A stretch of DNA of 64,000 nt from Flavobacteriaceae bacterium. GTDB lineage: Bacteria > Bacteroidota > Bacteroidia > Flavobacteriales > Flavobacteriaceae. Where the stretch lies: NCBI GenBank assembly GCA_014238425.1, contig JABABD010000032.1, positions 41,963 through 105,962 on the forward strand. Reading direction: 5' to 3'. Made by a program: the position numbers and the translations under genes. Of this stretch, positions 51,798 through 62,190 are shown one piece after another (position 1 is the first letter of the stretch; every line of letters begins with the position of its first letter). Under the pieces are notes generated by a model that was not told the DNA's origin, ran no database searches, and saw only the letters and a list, made by a program, of their open reading frames with translations.

Positions 51798-52678
51798 TAA
51801 TCTTTAGTCTTTATGGAACAAAAGTAGCCTAATCGATAGATATCAAATAATTTTAGAGATGGATATGAAGATTTTAAGTTTAAAAGAAGAAGAGGTTTAA
51901 ATAATTTAAATCCCCAAATTGTTACGGTAAGCAATTTATATGACACTAATTTTAAGTAAGCTCTTGATATTTTAGATGTGTTTTTATCGAGTATATTGTT
52001 TTCATTAAGAGCACGTAAGTTTTCTAAGGAATTCTCTGTTTTTATTATGAATTCAGTAGCAGTGTCATCTGCTAAATGTATTACAGGGTTATTAAAAAAA
52101 TGAATATTAATGTCATTTTTCATGAGCCTGTCACAAAAGAGAACATCTTCGTATCCATATCCTTTCAAAGTTTCGTCGAATGGAAATTTCTTGAATACCT
52201 GTTGCTGCACCAAAAAGTTTGAAGAATGAAATAACCTATTTTCCTGTTGGTCCTGAAAAAAACTCTGCTCTCTATATTTAGTGTAAAGCCAGCGTAGTTT
52301 ATAGGGTTTTCCTGGAGGTTTTATTTGGTGGGTCATACCGCCAGTAGCAACAGTTTTATCTATTAACTTAATGTATTGAGTGATAAAATTCTTGTTTTTA
52401 GGAATGGTCCCTGCATCAATAAAAAGTAATGACTCATAATGTGCATTTTTGGCCAATAAATTGCGAATCGCACTTCTGCCAATATTGGTCTTGAGCTTTT
52501 TGAATTGACAACGTGATAAAGACGTTATGGATTCATTAACCGAATCAAATGTATTATTTGAGGCGTCATCATAAACCAAAACCTCAAAAACAATATTCAA
52601 TTCTGAGACTTGGAAATGAATTTCTTTTACCAACGGAAACGTGTTGAAGTTATATGTGGGAATCAAGATTGATAGCAT
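51797..52678 (-). CDS. Family 2 glycosyltransferase
   Basis: The 293-residue enzyme has MLSILIPTYNFNTFPLVKEI, VLVYDDASNNT, LLFIDAGTIP and a GYGYEDVLFCDRLMKNDI segment like the GT2 family's ED catalytic motif. It lacks membrane helices and is probably cytosolic. It is the middle gene of a four-gene minus-strand series with the methyltransferase and ftsE upstream. Confidence 0.8.
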   Translation of the reverse strand: MLSILIPTYNFNTFPLVKEIHFQVSELNIVFEVLVYDDASNNTFDSVNESITSLSRCQFKKLKTNIGRSAIRNLLAKNAHYESLLFIDAGTIPKNKNFITQYIKLIDKTVATGGMTHQIKPPGKPYKLRWLYTKYREQSFFQDQQENRLFHSSNFLVQQQVFKKFPFDETLKGYGYEDVLFCDRLMKNDINIHFFNNPVIHLADDTATEFIIKTENSLENLRALNENNILDKNTSKISRAYLKLVSYKLLTVTIWGFKLFKPLLLLNLKSSYPSLKLFDIYRLGYFCSIKTKD

Positions 52679-53415
52679 TATCTAGTCAATTTAAAAACAG
52701 TTTCTGGTGACATTAACCCATTATAAAAATCGCTTTCAGACTTCTGAAAAGTAATAACTTTAATTACAAATCCCTCATTTTCTAATCTTGTCTTCAATCC
52801 ATCTACAGAATATATTCTAACATGGTCATCTTGGCCAAAATGTTGAAGTCGATCTTCAGGCGTTTTTATATCATTATTTTCATAAATATCACCTTCCTTA
52901 AACGGAGTTTGTATATACATTGTACCATTTGGCTTTAAAACTCGATGCAATTCAGCCATAGCTTGGCTATCATCCTTAATATGCTCAAGAATATGATAGC
53001 AAATTATTAAGTCAAAAGTATCATTTGGTTGTTCTATAGATGTGATGTCAAATTGGTAGTCTGCTAAGAATTCGTTGTCAAAATCAGAGCTATAATAGTT
53101 TATAGAACCTAGGGTTTTTAGTTTACGATAAATGCTTCTAGAAGGAGAGAAATGAAGAATTTTACCGCAAAGTACATCATCTTCATTAAGTAATTTCCAA
53201 AGACGTCTTGTTCTCGAAAGGCTACCGCAAAAAGGGCAGAGTAAATCACCATTCTCAATAGTTATAAAGGATTTTAGTTTATGTTGGCAAACAGTACATT
53301 GATGAGAGTTACCTTTTTGAAACACACCAAAAACATACCGGAAAGCCAGTTCGTTTTTTATGATAAACGATTTTGGCAATATCTTTCCTATAGTTTTTTT
53401 TAATGTTTTATACAT
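52678..53415 (-). CDS. SAM-dependent methyltransferase with N-terminal zinc ribbon
   Basis: A zinc-ribbon-like segment (CTVCQHKL and CPFCGS, about residues 39-72) precedes a class I methyltransferase domain with ILHFSPSRS, FDLIICYHILEHIKDDSQAM and LHRVLKPNGTMYIQTPF. Such enzymes occur in glycan loci and may methylate a sugar. It overlaps ftsE by 8 nt and the glycosyltransferase by 1 nt. Confidence 0.8.
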   Translation of the reverse strand: MYKTLKKTIGKILPKSFIIKNELAFRYVFGVFQKGNSHQCTVCQHKLKSFITIENGDLLCPFCGSLSRTRRLWKLLNEDDVLCGKILHFSPSRSIYRKLKTLGSINYYSSDFDNEFLADYQFDITSIEQPNDTFDLIICYHILEHIKDDSQAMAELHRVLKPNGTMYIQTPFKEGDIYENNDIKTPEDRLQHFGQDDHVRIYSVDGLKTRLENEGFVIKVITFQKSESDFYNGLMSPETVFKLTR

Positions 53416-54091
53416 TCCTTTGTACTACCTCGAAAACACGATTTTCATCACATTTTAGGGTTTTGCTAGGGTATTTAAGTAGTAAGGCATAATCGTGAGT
53501 TGCCATTAAAATTGTGTTTCCATTTTTGTTGATGTCAAGTAACACTTCCATGACTTCAACACTGGTTTGAGGGTCCAAATTGCCTGTTGGTTCGTCAGCG
53601 AGAATGAGTTCAGGGTCATTAAGCAAGGCTCGCGCTATCGCAATGCGCTGTTGCTCACCACCAGATAACTCATGCGGAAACTTAAACCCTTTGGTTTTCA
53701 TACCTACTTTATCTAATACCTCTTCTGTTTTAGTGGTAATTTCATCTTTATCTTTCCAACCAGTGGCTTTTAATACAAATAACAGATTGTCGTTAATAGT
53801 CCTGTCATTCAATAGTTTAAAATCTTGAAAAACAACGCCTAATTTTCGTCTCAAAAAAGGAATATCTTTTTCTTTAAGAGTTCTTAAATTATAATCAACA
53901 ATATGACCGTCACCTTTGGTTAGCTCTAAATCTCCATACAGAGTTTTCATAAAACTACTTTTACCACTTCCGGTTTTACCAATAAGGTAAACAAAATCTC
54001 CTTTGTTCATTTCTACATTGACATCAGAAAGGACAAGGCTGTCACCTTGGAAAATAGAAGCATCTTTAAGTTGTAAAACAGTATCAGACAT
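53408..54091 (-). CDS. ftsE: Cell division ATP-binding protein FtsE
   Basis: The 227-residue ATPase has Walker [10 protein letters not shown] (38-46), LSGGE signature (142-146) and Walker B LILADE (162-167), with the FtsE pattern [20 protein letters not shown]. With FtsX it controls peptidoglycan hydrolases at the division site. No ftsX gene is adjacent; in Bacteroidota the two are often apart. The gene heads a series that continues with a methyltransferase and two glycosyltransferases. Confidence 0.9.
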   Translation of the reverse strand: MSDTVLQLKDASIFQGDSLVLSDVNVEMNKGDFVYLIGKTGSGKSSFMKTLYGDLELTKGDGHIVDYNLRTLKEKDIPFLRRKLGVVFQDFKLLNDRTINDNLLFVLKATGWKDKDEITTKTEEVLDKVGMKTKGFKFPHELSGGEQQRIAIARALLNDPELILADEPTGNLDPQTSVEVMEVLLDINKNGNTILMATHDYALLLKYPSKTLKCDENRVFEVVQRNV

Positions 54092-54276
54092 AGAAAAGTT
54101 GAATTAATAAGCTCTTGTAAATGTATTGTTTTATACTAACTTATAAAGCGTGTGTAAATTACTTTTTATAAAATAAATTTTAACATTTAATAAGTCCGTT
54201 TATAATTAACAAACAAAACTTCCGTTATAGGCTTGATATTGATTTATCTTTACAATCTAACAAAAACGAATAGTGA

Positions 54277-57200
54277 ATGGTACTTAAAAAATTGGCTTTG
54301 ACCCTTGTGGTATTAATGTTTTCAAGTCAAATATATTCGCAGCTTTCGGCGGCATATACAAGTGAATATGTGGACTATCAGAAAGCATTATCACTCTATA
54401 ATAATAAACAATATCTGGCTGCCCAGTCCTTATTTGAACAAATTGAAGATGCTGTTGATGATGAAGTTGTACAGTCTGATTGCGCGTATTATATAGCTAA
54501 TTGTGCAGTAAGACTGAATCAGATAAATGCCGATAACTTAATAGAGAAATTTGTTACAGACTATCCAACAAGTACTAAGCGCAATACCGCTTATATTGAT
54601 GTTGGTGACTATTACTTCGAGAATGAACGCTATGCTTATGCAAGAAAATGGTACGATAAAGTTGATGAAAACGCTCTAGCAAGGAGTGAAAAAGAGCGTT
54701 TCAATTTTAATTATGGGTATGCCTCATTTGCTGTTAAGAGAACCAAGGACGCTAAAAAATACTTGAATCGAGTAGTGGATTCTCCTAAGTACGGGTCGCA
54801 GGCCAAATATTATATTGGATTCATGGCTTATCAAGGTGATGATTATGATAAGGCTAATGAGTATTTCGAACAGGTTAGTGACAACGAAAAATACAAGGAA
54901 AAGTTATCTTACTATCAAGCAGATTTGAACTTTAAACTAGGAAAATTTGAAGATGCAATAAAACTGGCCAAAGAACAATTACCAAATGCTGATGATAACG
55001 AGGCTTCAGAATTGTCTAAAATAATCGGTGAGAGTTATTTTAACCTTGAAAAATATAGTGAGGCCATTCCGTTCTTAGAAGATTACAAAGGCAAACGAGG
55101 CAAATGGAGTAATACTGATTATTATCAATTAGGATATGCACATTACAAGCAAGGAGATTATGAAAAGGCCATTTCAGAATTCAATAAAATTGTGTCTGGA
55201 AATAATGGTGTAGCTCAAAATGCATATTATCACTTAGGTGAAAGTTATATTAATCTTGATAAAAAACAAGAAGCCTTAAATGCATTTAGAAATGCTTCGC
55301 AAATGGATTTTGACTTAGAAATCCAAGAAGATGCATGGCTGAACTATGCAAAAATCAGTTACGAAATTGGAAATCCATATCAATCCGTTCCTCAGGTACT
55401 AGCTGGATATCTTGATAAATACCCAGATACAAGTTATCGCGAAGAATTAGAAACCTTGCTGATTGATTCTTATATCACTTCAAAGAACTATAAAGAGGCT
55501 TTAAAACTACTTAAAGGGAAAAATAGCTTTGAAAATAAAGTAGCCTATCAAAAAGTAGCTTTTTATCGTGGCGTAGAATTATATAATGAAAGCAAGTATT
55601 TAGAAGCTGAGAATATGTTTGATGAATCTTTGGGAGAACCTCGTGATGATAGTTATACAGCGCGAGCGACATTCTGGAAAGCAGAAACAGATTACAACTT
55701 AGCAAATTATGATGACGCTTTAATAGGCTTTAAACAATTTGTAGGCAGTAGTAAATCATCGTCAACTAAAGAGGTTACGAATATTGATTATAATTTGGCG
55801 TATACATATTTCAAACAGAAAAATTACCCAAAGGCTATTGATTACTTAAATCAATTTATTTCAAACAGAAAAGATGATAAGGTGCGTTTGAATGATGCCT
55901 ATTTGCGTTTGGGAGATGCTCATTTTGTAAGTAGTAATTATAGTTCAGCAATCAACGCCTATAATAAAGCAGTGGATTTGAATGAAATTGAAACAGATTA
56001 TGCATTCTTTCAAAAAGCTCTGAGTGCTGGATATGCAGGTCAAACATCTACAAAGATTAGTGAATTGAACACGTTCATTAATGATTATCCCAAATCAACT
56101 TTACGGGATGACGCGCTCTACGAATTAGCAAATTCGTATGTAAAGAAAGGCAATAACGATAAGGCAATGCCTTTGTATGATAAATTGAACACAGAATACA
56201 GGAAGAGCTCATTCGTGCCTAAATCTTTGTTACGTCAAGGATTGGTGTATTACAATAATAGTGATAACGAACGTGCATTAGGAAAATTCAAGAGAGTGGC
56301 AAATGAGTTTCCAGGTACACCTGAAGCGGTACAATCTGTATCAACCGCGCGATTAATTTATATTGACCTAGGCCGAGTTGATGAGTACGCGGCATGGGTA
56401 AGAAACCTTGATTATGTTGAGGTCACAGATGCCGATTTAGATAACGCCACCTATGAATCTGCAGAAAAGCAATATCTCGATAACAATACAAAGGATGCTA
56501 TTAATTTGTTTAATAGCTATTTGAATGATTTTCCTAGAGGTTTGCATGCCTTACAGTCACATTTTTATTTAGCGCAATTATATTATAAAGAGGATTTAAA
56601 AAATAATGCTGCACCTCACTACAAAGCAGTTGTGGATGCATCTGGTAATGAGTTTACAGAACAGTCGTTAACGAGGTTGTCAGAAATATATATTGATAAC
56701 TCCAATTGGGTACAAGCAATTGATGCATTAGAGAGATTGGAGCAAGAGGCTAATTTTCCGCAAAATGTAGTTTATGCCCAATCTAACTTGATGAAAGCCA
56801 ATTATAAACTAAAAAAGTATGATGCCGCAACGGCATATGCAGAAAAAGTCTTGGTCAGCTCAAGAATCGATAATAAAATTAAGAGTGATGCGCATATTAT
56901 AATTGCACGTTCTGCTATTGAAACTGGAGATGAAGCTCGTGCAAAATCAGCTTTTGTTGAAGTGGAAAAAGTTGCAACAGGAGAATTAGCAGCTGAAGCA
57001 CTATACTACAATGCCTATTTCAAGAATAAAGAAGGAAATTATGCTGGGTCAAATGTCAAGGTCCAAAAATTGGCAAAAGATTATTCAGGATACAAGTATT
57101 TTGGAGCGAAAGGATTAGTAATTATGGCTAAAAATTATTACAAATTAGGAGATGCCTATCAAGCTACTTATATATTAGAAAGTGTCATTCAGAATTTTAA

Positions 57201-57297
57201 GGAATTTGACGATGTAGTTTCTGAAGCTACATCTGAATTGAACAAAATAAAAACCGAACAAGCCAAAACAAATTCATCAATCGAAACAGATAATTAA
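54277..57297 (+). CDS. Large exported TPR protein (1006 aa)
   Basis: A signal peptide (residues 1-21, ending IYS) is followed by more than twenty TPR-like repeats covering nearly the entire length (for example KYSEAIPFLEDYKGKRG, YYQLGYAHYKQGDYEKAISE, DARLGDAHF-type variants). Such proteins form large superhelical scaffolds in the periplasm or at the outer membrane. The outer-membrane barrel gene follows after 17 bp, so the two probably work as a pair in outer-membrane biogenesis or transport; the precise role is unknown. Confidence 0.8.
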   Translation: MVLKKLALTLVVLMFSSQIYSQLSAAYTSEYVDYQKALSLYNNKQYLAAQSLFEQIEDAVDDEVVQSDCAYYIANCAVRLNQINADNLIEKFVTDYPTSTKRNTAYIDVGDYYFENERYAYARKWYDKVDENALARSEKERFNFNYGYASFAVKRTKDAKKYLNRVVDSPKYGSQAKYYIGFMAYQGDDYDKANEYFEQVSDNEKYKEKLSYYQADLNFKLGKFEDAIKLAKEQLPNADDNEASELSKIIGESYFNLEKYSEAIPFLEDYKGKRGKWSNTDYYQLGYAHYKQGDYEKAISEFNKIVSGNNGVAQNAYYHLGESYINLDKKQEALNAFRNASQMDFDLEIQEDAWLNYAKISYEIGNPYQSVPQVLAGYLDKYPDTSYREELETLLIDSYITSKNYKEALKLLKGKNSFENKVAYQKVAFYRGVELYNESKYLEAENMFDESLGEPRDDSYTARATFWKAETDYNLANYDDALIGFKQFVGSSKSSSTKEVTNIDYNLAYTYFKQKNYPKAIDYLNQFISNRKDDKVRLNDAYLRLGDAHFVSSNYSSAINAYNKAVDLNEIETDYAFFQKALSAGYAGQTSTKISELNTFINDYPKSTLRDDALYELANSYVKKGNNDKAMPLYDKLNTEYRKSSFVPKSLLRQGLVYYNNSDNERALGKFKRVANEFPGTPEAVQSVSTARLIYIDLGRVDEYAAWVRNLDYVEVTDADLDNATYESAEKQYLDNNTKDAINLFNSYLNDFPRGLHALQSHFYLAQLYYKEDLKNNAAPHYKAVVDASGNEFTEQSLTRLSEIYIDNSNWVQAIDALERLEQEANFPQNVVYAQSNLMKANYKLKKYDAATAYAEKVLVSSRIDNKIKSDAHIIIARSAIETGDEARAKSAFVEVEKVATGELAAEALYYNAYFKNKEGNYAGSNVKVQKLAKDYSGYKYFGAKGLVIMAKNYYKLGDAYQATYILESVIQNFKEFDDVVSEATSELNKIKTEQAKTNSSIETDN

Positions 57298-57314
57298 AAT
57301 GTCAGGCATTTTAA

Positions 57315-59063
57315 ATGATGACACTAACAAAAAAACAAAGCATGCTTAAGAACCTATTCCTTTTAGCACTAACCATAACAACTACGTTCGCTTTTTCACA
57401 AGAGCGAGATCAAGACACTATTAATACCGATGTTATCAGTGTTGTAAAACCCTATACACCAAAAATTTCTGATGCCTTTAAGGTAAAAGAAACACCAACT
57501 TTAGATGATGAAGTAACGACCACTAAGAAAGAGATTAAGTACAATATTTTCTCAATTCCAGTAGCGTCAACATTTACACCTGCCAAAGGAAAAGCGGCAG
57601 TGGTGGATAAGGAACCGCCAATGAAATTGTTCGATAATTATGCCTCTTTGGGTTTCGGAACCTATACAACAATTTTAGGAGAAGTATATTTAAATCATGC
57701 ACTTAACAGGAATGAAAGTGTGGGTGGTTATTTAAACTATCATTCATCTCAAGGAGGTATTGATGGGCTATTGTTGGATGATAAATTTGCCAATGCTAAG
57801 GTGAATGTGAATTACACTAAGAAACAAAGAGAATACTCTTGGAACGTAGAAGCAGGTTATCAAAATCAAGTATTTAATTGGTATGGATTGCCACAGCCTT
57901 TGTTTGATCAAACTTCTGCGGATACTTTAGATGTGAGGCATCAATACCATGGGTTTCATTTTGGAGGTGAATTGAATTTTGATGATTCATATATAAAGAA
58001 CGGTAGTATTTATTTCAGACGTTTTGCAGACGATCAGGAATCTGGTGAAAATAGATTTGTCGCAAAAACGAATGTTGATTTTCCGATAAATGATAATATC
58101 ATAAATACGACCATAAGGCTTGATTATATTGGCGGTGGTTTTGATAGAAGTTATTTCGATACAGCTGAACTAAAATACGGTAATTTTAATATTGGGTTAT
58201 CTCCCAGCTATCAGATAAAACAGGATGATTTAACAGTGAATTTGGGTGTCTCCTTATTCTATTTGAATGATATCGAGAACAGTGACAATAAGATATTTAT
58301 TTACCCTAATATAACGGCGTCGTACAGATTGGTAGATGATGTACTCATAGCTTATGGAGGCGTTGAAGGAGACTTGATCCAGAATTCGTACTACGGTTTT
58401 GCTCAAGGCAATCCATTTGTTTCTCCAACACTTAATGTTATGCCGACGGATCAGGTTTATAATGGTTATGTAGGTTTAAAAGGAAAACTCTCTAATAATA
58501 TGAGTTATAACTTTAGAGGGTCTTATACTGCAGATAATGATAAAGCATTGTATGTTCAAAATGCAGTAGATACCAATCAAGGCCAAGATTATAATCTTGG
58601 TAATTCTTTCGGAATCGTGTATGATGATGTAAAGACTTTAGGCCTCTTTGGAGAATTGAATGTAGATGTCAATCGTAATTTTAAGTTAGGGTTAAAGGCA
58701 GAGTATTTTGTATATGACACTAAAAATCAAGTAGAACCATGGAATCTTCCTGATTTTTCAGGGTCTTTGTTCTTGGATTATCAAATCAGTCGTCATTGGT
58801 TTATGGGTGCTAATTTGTTTTATGTAGGAGAACGTAAAGATCAAATTACCTTGATTTCGCCAGTTCTAAATGTAACACCAACAACGGTAACATTAGATGC
58901 GTTTTTCGATGCCAATGCACATGTGGGTTACAGAATTAACGATCGTTTTTCGGTGTATGCTAAAGCAGCTAATATTGCTAGTCAAGACTACCAACGATGG
59001 TTGAACTTCCCTGTGCAGAGTATTCAATTCTTAGCAGGGGCTACGTATAAGTTCGATTTTTAA
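57315..59063 (+). CDS. Outer-membrane beta-barrel protein (TonB-receptor-like, no plug)
   Basis: After a signal peptide (KNLFLLALTITTTFAFSQ) there is a conserved N-terminal segment (DVISVVKPYTPKISDAFKVK) and then amphipathic beta-strands to a C-terminal Phe (ending FLAGATYKFDF), the signature of an outer-membrane barrel. It is related to TonB-dependent receptor barrels but lacks a recognisable plug domain. It is co-transcribed with the large TPR protein upstream. The start may also be the ATG nine codons later. Confidence 0.75.
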   Translation: MMTLTKKQSMLKNLFLLALTITTTFAFSQERDQDTINTDVISVVKPYTPKISDAFKVKETPTLDDEVTTTKKEIKYNIFSIPVASTFTPAKGKAAVVDKEPPMKLFDNYASLGFGTYTTILGEVYLNHALNRNESVGGYLNYHSSQGGIDGLLLDDKFANAKVNVNYTKKQREYSWNVEAGYQNQVFNWYGLPQPLFDQTSADTLDVRHQYHGFHFGGELNFDDSYIKNGSIYFRRFADDQESGENRFVAKTNVDFPINDNIINTTIRLDYIGGGFDRSYFDTAELKYGNFNIGLSPSYQIKQDDLTVNLGVSLFYLNDIENSDNKIFIYPNITASYRLVDDVLIAYGGVEGDLIQNSYYGFAQGNPFVSPTLNVMPTDQVYNGYVGLKGKLSNNMSYNFRGSYTADNDKALYVQNAVDTNQGQDYNLGNSFGIVYDDVKTLGLFGELNVDVNRNFKLGLKAEYFVYDTKNQVEPWNLPDFSGSLFLDYQISRHWFMGANLFYVGERKDQITLISPVLNVTPTTVTLDAFFDANAHVGYRINDRFSVYAKAANIASQDYQRWLNFPVQSIQFLAGATYKFDF

Positions 59064-59087
59064 ATCTAAAAAAACAAATCGTAAGGC

Positions 59088-59117
59088 AAAAAGCGTTCTA
59101 TTTCAGAACGCTTTTTT
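59088..59117 (+). terminator. Rho-independent terminator of the barrel gene
   Basis: GCGTTCT and AGAACGC around ATTTC, preceded by a run of A and followed by TTTTTTATTTTT. Confidence 0.85.
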
Positions 59118-59140
59118 ATTTTTGATGTAATTATTTACGT

Positions 59141-59247
59141 CAGTTCGAGTATTCTGATGTTATTAGAATATATCGAGAACAAGTAAATAATATGATGAAA
59201 AACCATTCTCGATACAATTTCGAATCTTTTCGAAATCACTCGAATTG
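59141..59247. repeat. REP-like palindromic element, copy 2, with an inverted partner
   Basis: CAGTTCGAGTATTCTGATGT...TATCGAGAAC (59141-59180) is mirrored by ATTCTCGATACAATTTCGAA...ATCACTCGAATT (from about 59205 to 59246), so the unit is a large inverted repeat. The first half shares its frame with copy 1 at 33291-33332 but has a different stem. Confidence 0.55.
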
Positions 59248-59266
59248 ATGCTTAGAAAACTACGAT

Positions 59267-60886
59267 ATGAAAAAATATATACCGCTATTAGTCTCTTTTA
59301 TTGTGTGGAATTGCTCTTATAAAGAACAAGTAGATTTAATTGTTACTAACGCTAATATTTATACCGTTAATGGTGAGTTCTCTATAGCTGAATCTTTTGC
59401 TGTAAAAGACGGAAAGTTTATATCTGTGGGCAATGCTTCGGATATCTTAAACGCCTATGAAGCTAAGGAAACAGTCGACGCAAATGGGCAGACAATTCTT
59501 CCTGGACTTATAGATGCACATTGTCATTTCTATGGATTAGGCCAAAATCAGCAGGTTGTTGATTTGGTTGGTACTAAGAGTTTTGAAGAGGTCTTGGAAC
59601 GTTTACAAACATTTCAAAAAGAAAGAAGTACAAGTTTCCTGAGAGGACGAGGATGGGATCAGAATGATTGGGAGGTCAAAGAGTTTCCAACAAAAGATAG
59701 ATTGGATGCACTATTCCCTAACATACCTGTGGCTATAGAACGCGTAGACGGTCATGCCTATTTAGTGAATCAAGAAGCGCTAGATTTAGCTGAAATTACT
59801 ACAAAAACGAGCGTAGAAGGCGGAGAGATCGTTATACAAAATGGGAAACTCACAGGAATATTGATAGACAATCCAATGGGATTGATTGATGCAGTAATCC
59901 CAAGAACCAGTAGGAAGACTAAAATTCAAGCCCTTCTAGATGCTCAAAAATTATGTTTTGATTTGGGCTTAACAACAGTAAGTGATGCGGGCTTAGATAA
60001 AGAAATTATTGAGCTTATAGATAGCCTCCAACAATCTGGAGATTTAAAGATGCGTGTCTATGCGATGATAAGCAACAAAAAAGAGAACTTGGATTATTAT
60101 CTCCCAAAAGGAAAAATAAAGACTGATAGATTGAATGTACAATCCGTGAAGGTATATGCAGATGGAGCCTTGGGTTCTAGAGGAGCAGCTCTTAAAAGAG
60201 CGTATTCAGATAAAAAAGGACATTTTGGTGCTATGGTGACAAGCCCAAAGAATCTCGAAGCATTAGCTGTAAGGATAGCCAATTCGGATTATCAGATGAA
60301 TACTCATGCTATCGGTGATTCTGCGAATAGCCATATTTTAAAAACTTACAACAAACACTTAAAAGGAGAATCTAACAGACGATGGCGAATAGAACATGCG
60401 CAAGTCATTGATAAAACAGATTTTAAGTATTTTAAGAATGAGAATATTATACCATCAGTGCAACCCACACATGCGACTAGCGATATGTATTGGGCAGATG
60501 AACGACTAGGTGAGGAGCGTATAAAAGGTGCCTATGCCTATAAAGAACTTTTGAATATGAGTGGAAATATTGCTTTAGGCACCGATTTTCCTGTGGAAAG
60601 AGTAAGTCCATTCTTGACGTTTTATGCGACTGTTGCGCGTCAAGATCTGGAGAATTACCCGGAAAGTGGATTCCAAAAAGAGAATGCCTTGACAAGGGAA
60701 GAGACTTTAAAGGGTATGACTATTTGGGCAGCTTATTCCAATTTTGAAGACACAGAAAAGGGCAGTATTGAAATTGGAAAGTTTGCTGATTTCATAGTGT
60801 TGGATAAAGATATTATGACGGTACCTACAAATGATATCCCAAAAATAAAAGTGGAAAACACTTATGTAAATGGTGTGGCACAATAG
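59267..60886 (+). CDS. Amidohydrolase-family lipoprotein (YtcJ-like)
   Basis: A lipoprotein signal with Cys16 (SFIVWNCS) precedes a metal-dependent amidohydrolase of the YtcJ/NfdA type, with the metal-binding LIDAHCHFYG (His85, His87), DGHAYLVN, KVYADGALGSRGAALKRAY, NTHAIGDSAN, RIEHAQVID and LGTDFPVE. The family hydrolyses cyclic amide or N-formyl substrates; substrate here is unknown. Lipid anchoring suggests action in the periplasm or at the outer membrane. Confidence 0.85.
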   Translation: MKKYIPLLVSFIVWNCSYKEQVDLIVTNANIYTVNGEFSIAESFAVKDGKFISVGNASDILNAYEAKETVDANGQTILPGLIDAHCHFYGLGQNQQVVDLVGTKSFEEVLERLQTFQKERSTSFLRGRGWDQNDWEVKEFPTKDRLDALFPNIPVAIERVDGHAYLVNQEALDLAEITTKTSVEGGEIVIQNGKLTGILIDNPMGLIDAVIPRTSRKTKIQALLDAQKLCFDLGLTTVSDAGLDKEIIELIDSLQQSGDLKMRVYAMISNKKENLDYYLPKGKIKTDRLNVQSVKVYADGALGSRGAALKRAYSDKKGHFGAMVTSPKNLEALAVRIANSDYQMNTHAIGDSANSHILKTYNKHLKGESNRRWRIEHAQVIDKTDFKYFKNENIIPSVQPTHATSDMYWADERLGEERIKGAYAYKELLNMSGNIALGTDFPVERVSPFLTFYATVARQDLENYPESGFQKENALTREETLKGMTIWAAYSNFEDTEKGSIEIGKFADFIVLDKDIMTVPTNDIPKIKVENTYVNGVAQ

Positions 60887-60951
60887 TTGATTCTACCAAA
60901 ATGCTATTCAAAACAGCGTTAACTAATTACGTATCTTTACCAAAATATTCT

Positions 60952-61485
60952 ATGATGAAGAAATTTCTAACTTTTATATTATTAGTAAGCTTATCGACAC
61001 TAACTTTTGCACAAACAGATCCTTATAGCGAAGATGTAAAAGTTTGTATTAAAAGTAATGGTACATATGATTATTATGCTGATGTGGTAGATCAAATGTT
61101 CACTATGCTTAAGGAACAATATTCTGCAAAAAGTGTTCCTATGAGTCTCTGGAAAGAATTAGAGGATACAAAATCAGAATCTATGGAAGAGCTTAGTCAA
61201 ATGTTGGTGTCTGCCTACAGAGGGTACTTTTCTCACGACGACGTCAAAAAGATGAATGTTTTATATCAAAGCAAAACAGGACGAACAATGATTAAAGATG
61301 CTCAGAGTTTAACAGAAGGCGATAAAGTGGTTCTTGAATCTTTTTATGAAAGTGATACAGGAAAAAAAATATTAGGCTCTCAAGAGGATATGAATAAGCT
61401 CATGAGTAAAATATCTGAGATGTGGAGTAGTGATATGTATCGAAATGTCGTTGCTAAATTGACTGAAAAGGGCTTTAGTCTCTAG
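60952..61485 (+). CDS. Exported DUF2059 protein
   Basis: The ATG at 60952 (MMKKFLTFILLVSLSTLTFA) gives a good signal peptide and is preferred over a start 17 codons upstream. The mature part is helical and matches DUF2059 (YADVVDQMFTMLKEQYSA, LSQMLVSAYRGYFSHDDVKK, MNVLYQSKTGRTMI). Function unknown. The 3' end overlaps the convergent methyltransferase gene by 11 bp. Confidence 0.75.
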   Translation: MMKKFLTFILLVSLSTLTFAQTDPYSEDVKVCIKSNGTYDYYADVVDQMFTMLKEQYSAKSVPMSLWKELEDTKSESMEELSQMLVSAYRGYFSHDDVKKMNVLYQSKTGRTMIKDAQSLTEGDKVVLESFYESDTGKKILGSQEDMNKLMSKISEMWSSDMYRNVVAKLTEKGFSL

Positions 61486-62179
61486 AACTTAAACGAGCGA
61501 GATAATCATAGTGCTCTCCTTCAAGTATTAATTCGCATTGCAATCCATTTGTTAGGGCCGCAGCTTCTAAGGTGTTAAAGTCAAGGTATAGCCATTTTAT
61601 TGGGGCTTCTTTTTCGCCTTTATAGCTTAGATAATAATCCAATTCACCATAGTAGTTAGCATTGATATCTTGCCAAATACCGCCATCTTTATCTTGATAC
61701 ATGTAAAGAATATCGGAGGAATCAATTAAAATGTTTCCACCATCATTAAGCAAAGACTTTATATGTTTTAGATACTCAGAAACTCTATCAATCGTTTGGA
61801 AGATACCCGTTCCATTCATTAATAGTAGAATTGTGTCAAACGTATCAGTTTCATTCAATATATCTAGAATTTCAACCTTTTTAATTCCTCGTAAGCGACA
61901 TACTTCAATGGCACCCTCAGATACATCAATAGCTTTGATGTTGAATCCTTTTTCTTGAAGGTATAAACTATGGCAACCTGAACCACAACCAATATCTAAA
62001 ACAGATCCTTTAACTAATTGAAGCGCTTTCTGTTCTAGTTGAGGCATGTCATTATAATTTCTGAAAAGATAAGGGATTGGTAGTGTATCTTCATCTGAAA
62101 TATTAGTAGAGGTAATAATGTCTTCAGTATAATTACCGTTTTGATAATCTAATAAGGCTTTACCGAGTATATCTTTCAT
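61475..62179 (-). CDS. Class I SAM-dependent methyltransferase
   Basis: The 234-residue protein has the SAM-binding motif VLDIGCGSGCHSLYLQEKGF, the acidic post-motif (IKAIDVSEGAIEVC) and motif IV (FDTILLLMNGTGIF). Substrate not recognisable. Cytosolic. Confidence 0.85.
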   Translation of the reverse strand: MKDILGKALLDYQNGNYTEDIITSTNISDEDTLPIPYLFRNYNDMPQLEQKALQLVKGSVLDIGCGSGCHSLYLQEKGFNIKAIDVSEGAIEVCRLRGIKKVEILDILNETDTFDTILLLMNGTGIFQTIDRVSEYLKHIKSLLNDGGNILIDSSDILYMYQDKDGGIWQDINANYYGELDYYLSYKGEKEAPIKWLYLDFNTLEAAALTNGLQCELILEGEHYDYLARLSSRD

Positions 62180-62190
62180 ATTTTTGTGTC

